A stretch of 64,000 bases of DNA, from contig NZ_JAVFJJ010000002.1 of the NCBI RefSeq assembly GCF_030908245.1, positions 1 to 64,000 of the forward strand, read 5' to 3'. The notes under the pieces were generated by a model, which did no database searches, was not told the DNA's origin, and saw nothing but the letters and a program-made list of their open reading frames with translations. How positions within the stretch are numbered: the stretch's first letter is position 1; each line of letters starts with the position of its first letter. The position numbers were made by a program, and so were the translations under genes. Source of the DNA: Sinomonas sp. ASV322 (GTDB taxonomy: Bacteria > Actinomycetota > Actinomycetes > Actinomycetales > Micrococcaceae). This document shows, in pieces, positions 25,016 to 32,135 of this stretch.

Positions 25016-25488
25016 AGCTCCTCGCTTCCCGACGATGCAGACAGCTGCGGGCGTTCGCCCGCCTCAGCCTGCCGAGGCTCGCCCGTCTTGGGCTCGCCGA
25101 TGTAGACGTCTGCGATCTCGACGTTGACCTCGATGACGGCGAGCCCGGTGAACTCTTCGACCGCCTTGTACACGGCAGCGCGGACGTCGTCGGCAAGCTT
25201 CTGGAGCGGGACCCCGTACTTCGCCACGAGCGTCACATCCACGGCGGCTTGGGTCGCCCCCGCCTCCGCGCGCACGCCGCTTGCGTGATCGGCTCCGACG
25301 GCGTCGCGGATCGCGCCGAGCGCCCTCGACGGAGCGGTGCCGAGTGAATGCACCCCGGGCACGGCGCGCGCGGCCGCGGCGGCAACCTTCGCGACAGCTT
25401 GCTCGTGGATGACGGTTCGGCCCGTTGCACCCGACGGCTCTTCGGCGAACAGGGGCGTCCCCGTCTGCGCCTCTGGATGCTGCTCCAT
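25012..25488 (-). CDS. Asp23/Gls24-family envelope stress protein
   Basis: A 158-residue cytoplasmic protein, first gene of the alkaline-shock operon. The Asp23 domain spans roughly residues 22-130: GRTVIHEQAVAKVAAAAARAVPGVHSLG, then VDVTLVAKYGVPLQKLADDVRAAVYKAVEEFTGLAVIEVNVEIADVYI, matching the family well. An acidic, Ser/Glu-rich tail follows. ATG at 25488 is the natural start; an open frame continues far upstream but crosses a terminator-like hairpin and has no similarity. Asp23 proteins form membrane-associated clusters and respond to cell-wall stress in Gram-positives. The upstream 260 nt hold its promoter and a tRNA-Phe remnant. Confidence 0.85.
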   Translation of the reverse strand: MEQHPEAQTGTPLFAEEPSGATGRTVIHEQAVAKVAAAAARAVPGVHSLGTAPSRALGAIRDAVGADHASGVRAEAGATQAAVDVTLVAKYGVPLQKLADDVRAAVYKAVEEFTGLAVIEVNVEIADVYIGEPKTGEPRQAEAGERPQLSASSGSEEL

Positions 25489-25606
25489 TTCCGCCTCCCC
25501 ACGCCATCGCGACTCTGGTCCCACCTTAGTACGGGGTACCGACACACGCTTGAGAACACAGTCCGCCACGTGACTCGAGAGAACCGGCCCCGAACCCGGG
25601 GACGAC

Positions 25607-25631
25607 GAAACCCCCGAATCTCTCGGGGATT
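25607..25631 (-). terminator. Decayed copy of the tRNA-Phe terminator
   Basis: GAAACCCCCGA and TCGGGGATTTC form an 11-bp stem with one mismatch. It lies just past the tRNA-Phe fragment, in the same relative place as the perfect terminator past the intact tRNA-Phe at 27996-28025. Flanking bases further out (ACCGGCCCC, ACCCGGG) are also shared between the two sites. Confidence 0.6.
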
Positions 25632-25638
25632 TCTTTGG

Positions 25639-25681
25639 TGGCTCCGACCGGAGCCGATCCCGTGACCTTTCGATTTTCAGT
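25639..25681 (-). pseudogene. tRNA-Phe 3' fragment (possible att remnant)
   Basis: These 43 nt match the anticodon loop through the 3' end of the intact tRNA-Phe (28031-28073) at 40 of 43 positions, in the same orientation. Homology stops exactly at the anticodon loop. The three changes fall in the T-arm and break its stem, so it is not a functional tRNA half. Together with the intact tRNA it brackets ligD. Confidence 0.82.
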
Positions 25682-25755
25682 GAGGCCTGGCGATCCCGCA
25701 CGAGTTGGCGAGCGGGGCCTGCCCCGACGACGGTGTGCCAGCTACCGTTGGGCGC

Positions 25756-27939
25756 ATGGCGGATTCTGAGATCCTGCACGTGGACGGCCCCGACGGCGCG
25801 CGGGAGGTCAAGCTGAGCAGCCCGGAGAAGGTGCTGTGGCCCGGCGTCGAGGGGCATGATCCCCTCACCAAGCGCGACCTGGCCCGCTACCTGATCTCGG
25901 TGGCATCGCCCTTTCTGCGGCTCAACGGCGACCGGCCCATGACTCTGCAGCGTTTCCCCGAGGGGATCGACGGCGAGGAGTTCTTCTCGAAGCGGCCGCC
26001 GCGGGGCGCGCCGTCGTACCTCAGGACGGTGACGTGCACCTACCCGTCCCACAGGCGCCACGACCAGCTCGTGTTCGACGAGGCCGCCGAGCTCGCGTGG
26101 GCGGCGCAGATGGGAACGATCACCTTCCACCCGTGGCCGGTGCGCACGGCCAATCTGGACAACCCGGACGAGCTGCGGATCGACCTCGATCCGCAGCCCG
26201 GGCGCGATTTCCGGGACGCTGTCACCGCTGCGCTCGCGCTGCGCGAGGTCATGGCCGAGGCCGGGCTCACGGCGTACGCGAAGACCTCGGGCAACCGGGG
26301 CGTCCATGTCTACGCGCGCATCCGGCCCACGCACGAGTTCCTTCATGTGCGGCACGCCGTCATCGGGATTGCACGCGAGCTGGAGCGCCGCATGCCGGAC
26401 CTCGTGACCAGCTCGTGGTGGAAGGAGGAGCGCGGCGAGCGGGTCTTCGTCGACTTCAACCAGGCCAACCGCGACCGGACGATCGCCGCCGCCTATTCGC
26501 CCCGGCCCTTGCCGCACGCGCCCGTCTCGACCCCGCTGACGTGGGACGAGCTCCCCGACGCCGACCCGCGCGACCTCACCGTCCGTACGGTTCCCGTGCT
26601 CCTGGCCGCCCGTGGCTGCCCGTGGGCGGACATCGACGCCGCGCCGGGCGACATTTCGGGCGCACTCGCCCTCTGGGACGCGGACCTCGAGCGCGGGCTC
26701 GGCGAGCTCAACTTCCCGCCGGACTACCCCAAGATGCCCGGTGAGCCGCCGCGGGTGCCGCCGAGCAAGCGCAAGGCGGACCGAGCCGACGAGGACTATT
26801 CGGCGCCCAAGGCGGAGCGCGACGCCGAGTGGGGCACCGCGATCGCTCCCCCGTACGGGCCGATGCTGGCCAAGCCGGTCAAGAAGCTCCCGATCGGCGA
26901 GTACCTGTACGAGCCGAAGTGGGATGGCTTCCGCTCGATCGTGTGGCGCTCCGGCGATCGGGTGGAGATCGGTTCGCGCAATGCCCTGCCCATGACGCGG
27001 TACTTCCCGGAGCTCGTCGAGGCCATCGTCGCAAACGTCCCCGACCACTCGGTCATCGACGGCGAAATCGTCCTCGTGGACCCGGACACTGGCGACCGGC
27101 TCAACTTCGATGCCCTCCAGCAGCGCATCCACCCCGCGGCCTCCCGCATCGCGAAGCTGAGCGCCGCAACGCCAGCGAGCTTCGTGGCCTTCGACCTGCT
27201 CGCCCTGGGCCAGACCAACTACGTGGAGCGTCCGTTCCGCGAGCGGCGCGCGGCCCTTGAGGACGCACTCAAGGACGCCAAGCCCCCGGTCTACCTCACT
27301 CAGGCGACCAAGGACCCCGCCCTCGCGCTGGAGTGGTTCAGCACCTTCGAGGGCGCCGGCCTGGACGGCGTCATCGCCAAGCCCCTCGGGGAGCTCTACG
27401 CCGAGGACAAGCGGGTCATGTCCAAGCTCAAGCACGAGCGGACGGCCGACTGCGTCCTCGCCGGGTACCGGCTCTACAAGGACGAGCCCGACGCCATCGG
27501 ATCCCTGCTCCTGGGCCTGTACGACGCCCGGGGCCGGCTCAACTCTGTGGGCGTGATCGGGGCGTTTCCTGTGGCCCGCCGCAAGGAGCTGTTCGAGGAG
27601 CTGCAGCCGCTCGTGACCACGTTCGACGGGCACCCCTGGGCGTGGGCGCAGCCCGTCGAGGTGCTGCCGGACAACCGCGACCAGTCGGCACCGCGCACCC
27701 CTACGGCGGCGGCGCACTCGCGCTGGAACGCAAACAAGGACCTCTCGTTCACCCCGCTGCGGCCGGAGCGCGTCATCGAGGTCAAGTACGACCACATGGA
27801 GGGCGAGCGGTTCCGCCACACCGCGCAATGGGTCCGATGGCGCGAGGACCGCTCGCCGGAGTCGTGTACCTATGACCAGCTCGAGGAACCCGTCAGCTAC
27901 GACCTCTCCTCGGTCCTGAACCGGGACCGGCCCGCGTAG
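25756..27939 (+). CDS. ligD: LigD-type ATP-dependent DNA ligase (polymerase-ligase fusion)
   Basis: Non-homologous end-joining enzyme of 727 residues in POL-LIG order. The N-terminal archaeo-eukaryotic primase-type polymerase domain (about 1-300) has SSPEKVLWPG, the metal-binding RIDLDPQPG and SGNRGVHVYARI. The C-terminal adenylation domain has the active-site lysine K388 in EPKWDGFRS, followed by IDGEIVLVD, SFVAFDLLAL, GLDGVIAKP and VMSKLKHERTADCVLAG, and an OB-fold tail. No phosphoesterase domain and no adjacent ku gene are visible. ATG at 25756 follows a TACCGT hexamer by 7 nt and appears leaderless. The gene sits alone between a tRNA-Phe fragment and the intact tRNA-Phe, in an arrangement resembling an integrated element. 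Confidence 0.92.
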   Translation: MADSEILHVDGPDGAREVKLSSPEKVLWPGVEGHDPLTKRDLARYLISVASPFLRLNGDRPMTLQRFPEGIDGEEFFSKRPPRGAPSYLRTVTCTYPSHRRHDQLVFDEAAELAWAAQMGTITFHPWPVRTANLDNPDELRIDLDPQPGRDFRDAVTAALALREVMAEAGLTAYAKTSGNRGVHVYARIRPTHEFLHVRHAVIGIARELERRMPDLVTSSWWKEERGERVFVDFNQANRDRTIAAAYSPRPLPHAPVSTPLTWDELPDADPRDLTVRTVPVLLAARGCPWADIDAAPGDISGALALWDADLERGLGELNFPPDYPKMPGEPPRVPPSKRKADRADEDYSAPKAERDAEWGTAIAPPYGPMLAKPVKKLPIGEYLYEPKWDGFRSIVWRSGDRVEIGSRNALPMTRYFPELVEAIVANVPDHSVIDGEIVLVDPDTGDRLNFDALQQRIHPAASRIAKLSAATPASFVAFDLLALGQTNYVERPFRERRAALEDALKDAKPPVYLTQATKDPALALEWFSTFEGAGLDGVIAKPLGELYAEDKRVMSKLKHERTADCVLAGYRLYKDEPDAIGSLLLGLYDARGRLNSVGVIGAFPVARRKELFEELQPLVTTFDGHPWAWAQPVEVLPDNRDQSAPRTPTAAAHSRWNANKDLSFTPLRPERVIEVKYDHMEGERFRHTAQWVRWREDRSPESCTYDQLEEPVSYDLSSVLNRDRPA

Positions 27940-27995
27940 CCCGACCGTGGAGGGGCGGTGTCCCAAGAGAAACCGGCCCCTGACCCGGGAAACAC

Positions 27996-28025
27996 GAAAC
28001 CCCGCACCTCGTGGTGCGGGGTTTC
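27996..28025 (-). terminator. Terminator of the tRNA-Glu/Asp/Phe cluster
   Basis: GAAACCCCGCACC and its perfect 13-nt complement enclose a 4-nt loop. The hairpin starts 5 nt past the 3' end of tRNA-Phe on the transcribed strand, with a GAAAC/GTTTC base giving partial T-tract character. Confidence 0.85.
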
Positions 28026-28030
28026 AGCTG

Positions 28031-28103
28031 TGGCTCCGACCGGCGTCGATCCGGTGACCTTTCGATTTTCAGTCGAACGCTCTACCAACTGAGCTACAGA
28101 GCC
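28031..28103 (-). tRNA. tRNA-Phe (GAA)
   Basis: A full 73-nt cloverleaf without encoded CCA. The acceptor GGCTCTG pairs with CGGAGCC, the D-loop is AGTTGGTA, the anticodon loop is CTGAAAA (GAA), and the T-arm is ACCGG-ATCGACG-CCGGT. It is the last of three tRNA genes on this strand. Its 3' half is duplicated at 25639-25681. Confidence 0.95.
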
Positions 28104-28152
28104 CCGGTGACTCGTCACCGAAGGCGACTTGACCGGGGCCATGTCGCCGAAG

Positions 28153-28226
28153 CGACCCTGACGGGACTTGAACCCGCGACCTCCGCCGTGACAGGGCGGC
28201 GCGCTAACCAACTGCGCTACAGGGCC
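28153..28226 (-). tRNA. tRNA-Asp (GTC)
   Basis: A 74-nt cloverleaf. The acceptor GGCCCTG pairs with CAGGGTC, the D-loop contains AGTTGGTTA, the anticodon loop is CTGTCAC (GTC), and the T-loop is TTCAAGT. No CCA is encoded. It lies 49 nt upstream of tRNA-Phe on the same strand. Confidence 0.95.
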
Positions 28227-28307
28227 TTGGTGTGTCCGGGGTTTGCCCCCGCTCACAAGATCTAAATCCTACCAGACTCGCTGGACTGCTCAAAACCAGA
28301 TCCTGTG

Positions 28308-28380
28308 TACCCCCAACGGGATTCGAACCCGTGCCGCCGCCGTGAAAGGGCGGTGTCCTAGGCCGCTAGACGATGGGGGC
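28308..28380 (-). tRNA. tRNA-Glu (TTC)
   Basis: A 73-nt cloverleaf. The acceptor GCCCCCA pairs with TGGGGGT, the D-arm is TCTAGCGGCCTAGGA, the anticodon loop is CTTTCAC (TTC), and the T-arm is ACGGG-TTCGAAT-CCCGT. It is the first gene of the tRNA cluster; no CCA is encoded. Confidence 0.95.
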
Positions 28381-28480
28381 CTGAGAACCTCACGGGACTC
28401 CCCTTGCGGGGCTTCCCAGTCGAAGTGGACGCAGAAAACTATACGGTGCGCGTGCCGCCGCCCACAAATCGCGGGTGCGG

Positions 28481-28518
28481 CCCCGCCGTCGTCCGCTCCA
28501 CATCGCACGACGGCGGGG
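28481..28518. terminator. Hairpin with the recurring CCCGCCGTCGT stem
   Basis: CCCCGCCGTCGT (28481-28492) and its perfect complement (28507-28518) surround a 14-nt loop upstream of the metallopeptidase gene. It has no gene ending just before it on the plus strand and sits 100 nt upstream of the tRNA-Glu gene on the minus strand, so it may insulate the tRNA promoter from readthrough. Confidence 0.55.
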
Positions 28519-28537
28519 TGCCGCCTAGAGTGTGGCC

Positions 28538-28912
28538 ATGGGCGAGGCGTGGATGACTGAGGACGAATTCGAGGAGGCCGTCGACGCCGCCCTCGACCGT
28601 ATCCCGCGCCGTCTCTCGAAGCACATGGACAACGTCGCCGTGTTCATCGAGGACCGCTACGTTCCGGGGCCCCATGACGATCCGGACACCGTGCTCCTGG
28701 GGCTCTACGAGGGCACCCCGCTCACCGAGCGCGACCAGTGGTACGCGGCGGGCTCCCTGCCCGACCGCATCACGATCTTCCGCGAGCCGATCCTCGACAT
28801 GTGCTCGAGCCGCGAGGAGGTCGTGCACGAGATCCTCGTCACCGTGGTCCACGAGATCGCCCACCATTTCGGCATCGACGACGCTCGGCTCCACGATCTC
28901 GGCTGGGGATGA
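28538..28912 (+). CDS. Minimal zincin-type metallopeptidase
   Basis: A 124-residue protein of the small metallopeptidase family (PF06262-like). The zinc site is the C-terminal helix EEVVHEILVTVVHEIAHHFGIDDARLHDLG, an HExxHxxG/D motif. Upstream segments VAVFIEDRYVP and LGLYEGTPLTER are also characteristic. There is no signal peptide, so it acts in the cytoplasm; substrates are unknown. The ATG at 28538 follows a TAGAGT hexamer by 6 nt and has no ribosome site, so the transcript is probably leaderless. A GTG at 28532 is in frame but would fall inside that spacer. Confidence 0.85.
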   Translation: MGEAWMTEDEFEEAVDAALDRIPRRLSKHMDNVAVFIEDRYVPGPHDDPDTVLLGLYEGTPLTERDQWYAAGSLPDRITIFREPILDMCSSREEVVHEILVTVVHEIAHHFGIDDARLHDLGWG

Positions 28913-28954
28913 TCACGGCCTTCCCCGGACAGGGCGGGAGCTGGCCATGGGTTC

Positions 28955-29020
28955 GGCGGGAGGCGGCCACGCGTTGGGCGGGAGGCGGCCACGCGTTGGG
29001 CGGGAGGCGGCCACGCGTTG
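28955..29020. repeat. Three 22-nt tandem repeats
   Basis: Three perfect copies of a 22-nt unit beginning GGCGGGAGGCGGCCACGCGT occur at 28955-28976, 28977-28998 and 28999-29020, preceded by a degenerate copy near 28932. They follow the metallopeptidase gene and precede the NlpC gene promoter region. They are unrelated to the 32-nt family. Confidence 0.85.
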
Positions 29021-29088
29021 GGCGACACGCCGCGACGAAACTCACATCCCACGGAATGACACTGCTGTTGTTTATGCTACGTCTGTGA

Positions 29089-29112
29089 CTAGTGTTGCAA
29101 TTGTGACACTAG
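29089..29112. promoter_or_regulatory. Palindrome in the NlpC/P60 gene promoter region
   Basis: CTAGTGT and ACACTAG arms enclose TGCAATTGTG with a CAATTG centre, an AT-rich 24-bp near-palindrome 45 nt before the start codon. It is followed by a GTAGCCTC/GAGGCTAC hairpin (29117-29145) in the leader. It may be an operator or a core-promoter feature; no known regulator is assigned. Confidence 0.45.
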
Positions 29113-29156
29113 CGCCGTAGCCTCGGCGGGGGACCGAGAGGCTACGAGGTGTGCGC

Positions 29157-30602
29157 ATGGACAGGAATCTGACGTCGGCTGCGAGAACGGTCGGCGCAAT
29201 CTGCGCGGCTGCTGGGCTCGCGCTGACGTTGGCTGCGGCGCCCGCGACGGCCGAACCGCCGACGATTCCGACTCCCGAGGAGATCAACGCCGCGAAGGCG
29301 AATGCGGACTCCACCGCCGCCGAAGTGAGCCACGTCGAGAACCTCATCGGCACCGCGCAGGACGCCCTCGCCCGGAGCACCGTCGCCGCAATGCGCGCGA
29401 ACGACGCCTACAGCATGGCCCTCGTCACCCTCGACGGGCGCCGCACCGATGCCGCGAATGCCCGGTCCCGCGCGGACGCGGCGGCCACGGCCGACGCCGC
29501 GGCGCGCAAGCAGGTCGGCATCGTCGCGGCCGAGCTCTACCGCAGCGGCGGCCTCAACCCGAGCGTCCAGGCCTTCGTCGCGGACGACGCGGGCACGGTG
29601 CTCGACCGCGCCGCGGCGCTCGAATCGATCAACGCGCAGCGGGCAGCGGCATTCAGCTCCGCGCAGCGGGCCGCCGAGGTGTCGAAGCAGCTTCGCGAGC
29701 AGGCTGACCAGGCGGCGCAGGCCGCGGACGACGCCGCCAAGGCCGCCGAGCAGGCGAAGTCGGCGGCGGACTCCGCGAACACCTCCTACCGGCAGACCGT
29801 CGTGCAGGCCGCAGCACAGCGCACAACCCTCGTGGGCCAGCTCGCGACACTGCGGAACACGAGCGTCGAGCTCGAGCAGCAGCGCGTCACAGGCCTCGAG
29901 CAGCAGCGGCAGCAGCAGCAGTTCGCGGCGATCCTCGCGTCGGTCTCGAACGCGGCACCCGCCCAGCAGCCCGCCGCGAGCGCCCCTCTGCCCAATGCCG
30001 GATCGGGAACGTCGAGCGTCCCGCCGGTTGGCGGGCAGGCATCGTCCGCGGGGACGGCGTCGTCGTCGCCCGTCCTGCCGGCGTCGAACGGGAACCCGAC
30101 GCCGATCACGACGCCTCCGCCAGCCCCGGCACCTCCCCCGGCCGCGGCCCCGGCACCGGCTCCCCCGCCTCCGCCCGCACCCGCACCAGAGCCAGCCCCG
30201 GCGCCGCCTGCACCCGCGCCGCCTGCGCCGTCGGGCTCGGGCATCCAGGGGGCGATCAACACCGCGATGTCGAAGGTCGGCCCGCCGAACTACTACCAAT
30301 GGGGCGGCACGGGCCCGAGCGGCTTCGACTGCTCGGGGCTCGTCTGGTATTCGTTCAGCGCCGCGGGGATCTGGGTCCCGCGCACCGCGACGGCCCAGTA
30401 CACCCAGGCACCCGTCCACGTCCCGCTCAGCCAGGCGCAGCCAGGCGACCTCGTCGTCTTCGGCAACGCGGGCTACTTCTACCACGTGGGCATCTACATC
30501 GGCGGTGGGAAGATCGTGAACGCGCTCAACCCTTCGGACGGCATCGCAGTCACGCCGATCGCATGGATGTCCGACGTGTGGCCGACGGTCGCGAGGTACT
30601 AG
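29157..30602 (+). CDS. Secreted NlpC/P60 peptidoglycan endopeptidase (RipA-like)
   Basis: Cell-wall hydrolase of 481 residues cleaving peptide stems of peptidoglycan. It has a signal peptide ending near TAEP (about residue 33), a long alanine-rich coiled coil (about 40-260), a Pro/Ala linker of some 80 residues, and a C-terminal NlpC/P60 domain. Catalytic Cys392 is in GFDCSGLVWYSF and His443 in YFYHVGIYIGGG. The domain starts GAINTAMSKVGPPNYYQWGGTGP. ATG at 29157 has GAGG 7 nt upstream; GTG 29151 is too close to that site. Coiled-coil plus NlpC layout matches RipA-type enzymes that act in cell separation and are held inactive by their helical segment. Confidence 0.9.
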   Translation: MDRNLTSAARTVGAICAAAGLALTLAAAPATAEPPTIPTPEEINAAKANADSTAAEVSHVENLIGTAQDALARSTVAAMRANDAYSMALVTLDGRRTDAANARSRADAAATADAAARKQVGIVAAELYRSGGLNPSVQAFVADDAGTVLDRAAALESINAQRAAAFSSAQRAAEVSKQLREQADQAAQAADDAAKAAEQAKSAADSANTSYRQTVVQAAAQRTTLVGQLATLRNTSVELEQQRVTGLEQQRQQQQFAAILASVSNAAPAQQPAASAPLPNAGSGTSSVPPVGGQASSAGTASSSPVLPASNGNPTPITTPPPAPAPPPAAAPAPAPPPPPAPAPEPAPAPPAPAPPAPSGSGIQGAINTAMSKVGPPNYYQWGGTGPSGFDCSGLVWYSFSAAGIWVPRTATAQYTQAPVHVPLSQAQPGDLVVFGNAGYFYHVGIYIGGGKIVNALNPSDGIAVTPIAWMSDVWPTVARY

Positions 30603-30611
30603 GCCCCCCTA

Positions 30612-30833
30612 GTTCAGGGGTCAGCTCCTGCGGGTGGAACACCCGCAGGAGCTGACCCCTGAACGGGAGAAGCGGGCGCGCACCCGCGGGACGTGACCCC
30701 TGAACGGGCGCGCACCCGCGCGAGGTGACCCCTGAACGGGCGCGCACCCGCGGGACGTGACCCCTGAACGGGCGCGCACCCGCGCGAGGTGACCCCTGAA
30801 CGGGCGCGCACCCGCGGGAGGTGACCCCTGAAC
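30612..30833. repeat. 32-nt repeat array with perfect 25-bp inverted pair
   Basis: A perfect 25-nt inverted pair (30612-30636 and 30640-30664, 3-nt GAA loop) starts 10 nt after the NlpC gene stop. Five perfect-period 32-nt units follow (30674-30705, 30706-30737, 30738-30769, 30770-30801, 30802-30833), ending 2 nt before the stop codon of the universal stress protein gene. Units alternate CGCGGGACG, CGCGCGAGG and CGCGGGAGG in one block. They share the CACCCRCGGGAGSTGACCCC core with the array at 18043-18256, and again the units point outwards from each convergent gene end. Confidence 0.9.
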
Positions 30834-30835
30834 GG

Positions 30836-31870
30836 CTACGGGGCGAGCATCGGCCCGAACTTCGGACGATCGGCGAGCCGCTCGTCGTCGTGATCCGGGA
30901 CGACCATCACCGGGCCCTTGGCGTGGTGCAAGGCACCGTCCGTCGTCGAGCCGAGGAGCATCCCGGCGAAACCTCCGTGGCCGCGCGTGCCAAGGACGAG
31001 GAGCTCGACGGCGCGGCTCGCCTCGACGAGCACGTCCACCGGAGCGCCGTCGACGAGGCTCGTCTGCACCTCGAGATCCGGGAAATGGCTCTGGAGCCAC
31101 GCCGTGCCGGCCTTGAGCTGCGCCTGAATGTCCTTGAAGAGCTGATCGCGGTCCACGGGCGCAGGCACCCACGCGAGGCTCCCGCTGAACTGGGGAACGG
31201 CGCAGATGACCCGCAGCGGAACCCCGAGCAGCATGGCCTCCTCGGCCGCCACGAGGACCGCGACACGCGCCTGCTCCGAGCCGTCGACGCCGACGGCGAC
31301 GACGCGCTCGATCTCCCGCGGCGCTTCCTGCGCGCGCTGCTCGCGGAGCCGCCTGTCCTCGACCTTCTCGCCGAGGCGTTCGGCGAAGCGGAGGGGCACC
31401 GTGACGGTCGTGCACTTCGCGTGGGCGGGCAGGGCGCTGCTCACTGAGCCGAGAAGGCGACCCACGAAGCCGCCACGGCCGCGGGTCCCGAAAACGAGCA
31501 GCTCGGCGGCCTCGGAGAATTGGAGCAGGACTCCAGCTGCGTCCCCGCTCTCGACCGAGGAGGTGATTTCGACGTCGTCGAAGCCCTCGACCGAGTCGAG
31601 CGCCTCTTTGAGGACGGCCCGCGCGCCATCCTGGATGACGGCGTCGTCAATTGTCGAATAGCCGCCATCGAGGCCCGAAGCCGCGAAGATCGGCACGCTG
31701 TACGCCGTCACGACATGCAGCGGGCGGTGGCGCCGCTGCGCCTCCCTCGCGGCCCAGATGAGGGCACAGCGGCCATGCTCCGAACCGTCGACGCCGACCA
31801 CGATCCCGGTGGGCAGTTCCACATCATCGCCCAGCCCGTGGCCGTTCCCGCGAACGGTCTCGTCTGCCAT
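30836..31870 (-). CDS. Tandem-domain universal stress protein
   Basis: A 344-residue cytoplasmic protein with two UspA domains. Domain 1 (about 20-165) starts TGIVVGVDGSEHGRCALIWAAREA and has the ATP-binding GTRGRGGFVGRLLGSVS. Domain 2 (about 190-335) starts RVVAVGVDGSEQARVAVLVAAEEA and has GTRGHGGFAGMLLGST. Both contain the G-2x-G-9x-G-S/T nucleotide-binding signature. ATG at 31870 has GGAGG 5 nt upstream. In actinobacteria such tandem proteins respond to hypoxia or stationary phase. It is divergent from the FAD-binding-like gene and convergent with the NlpC gene. Confidence 0.87.
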   Translation of the reverse strand: MADETVRGNGHGLGDDVELPTGIVVGVDGSEHGRCALIWAAREAQRRHRPLHVVTAYSVPIFAASGLDGGYSTIDDAVIQDGARAVLKEALDSVEGFDDVEITSSVESGDAAGVLLQFSEAAELLVFGTRGRGGFVGRLLGSVSSALPAHAKCTTVTVPLRFAERLGEKVEDRRLREQRAQEAPREIERVVAVGVDGSEQARVAVLVAAEEAMLLGVPLRVICAVPQFSGSLAWVPAPVDRDQLFKDIQAQLKAGTAWLQSHFPDLEVQTSLVDGAPVDVLVEASRAVELLVLGTRGHGGFAGMLLGSTTDGALHHAKGPVMVVPDHDDERLADRPKFGPMLAP

Positions 31871-32135
31871 GGCATCCTCCTCGACTCCGGTGCGAGCCCC
31901 AACGGGCCCCTCACTGACAATGGTGGTCCGTTTGCAAGGAGGGTCAAGCTTCTGCGACGGCGGGCCGCGCAGCGCCGCAGACCCGGCATCGGGGAGTCCC
32001 TCGCGGGCGGTGAAAGGGCGCATCATACCCCGTGCGAAGGGGCCTACCGATGCGCCGAGAATGCGGGTAGTGTTCCGAGGGTGCCTGTGGGGGGCTGGTG
32101 CACAGCACGTACAGACCACCCGAAGGAGCAGGGCC

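Noticed and set aside
25012-27966. A 984-codon open frame on the minus strand across ligD
   Set aside because: It is the antisense of ligD, favoured by high GC. Only its last 158 codons (Asp23) match a protein family, and the start lies at 25488.
25682-28030. A complete integrative element at tRNA-Phe
   Set aside because: No integrase, excisionase or replication gene is present; only a tRNA fragment and ligD. Kept as a possible remnant in the findings instead.
28913-29156. c-di-AMP (ydaO-type) riboswitch before the NlpC/P60 gene
   Set aside because: Such riboswitches often precede cell-wall hydrolases in actinobacteria, but none of the conserved ydaO core segments could be found in this leader.
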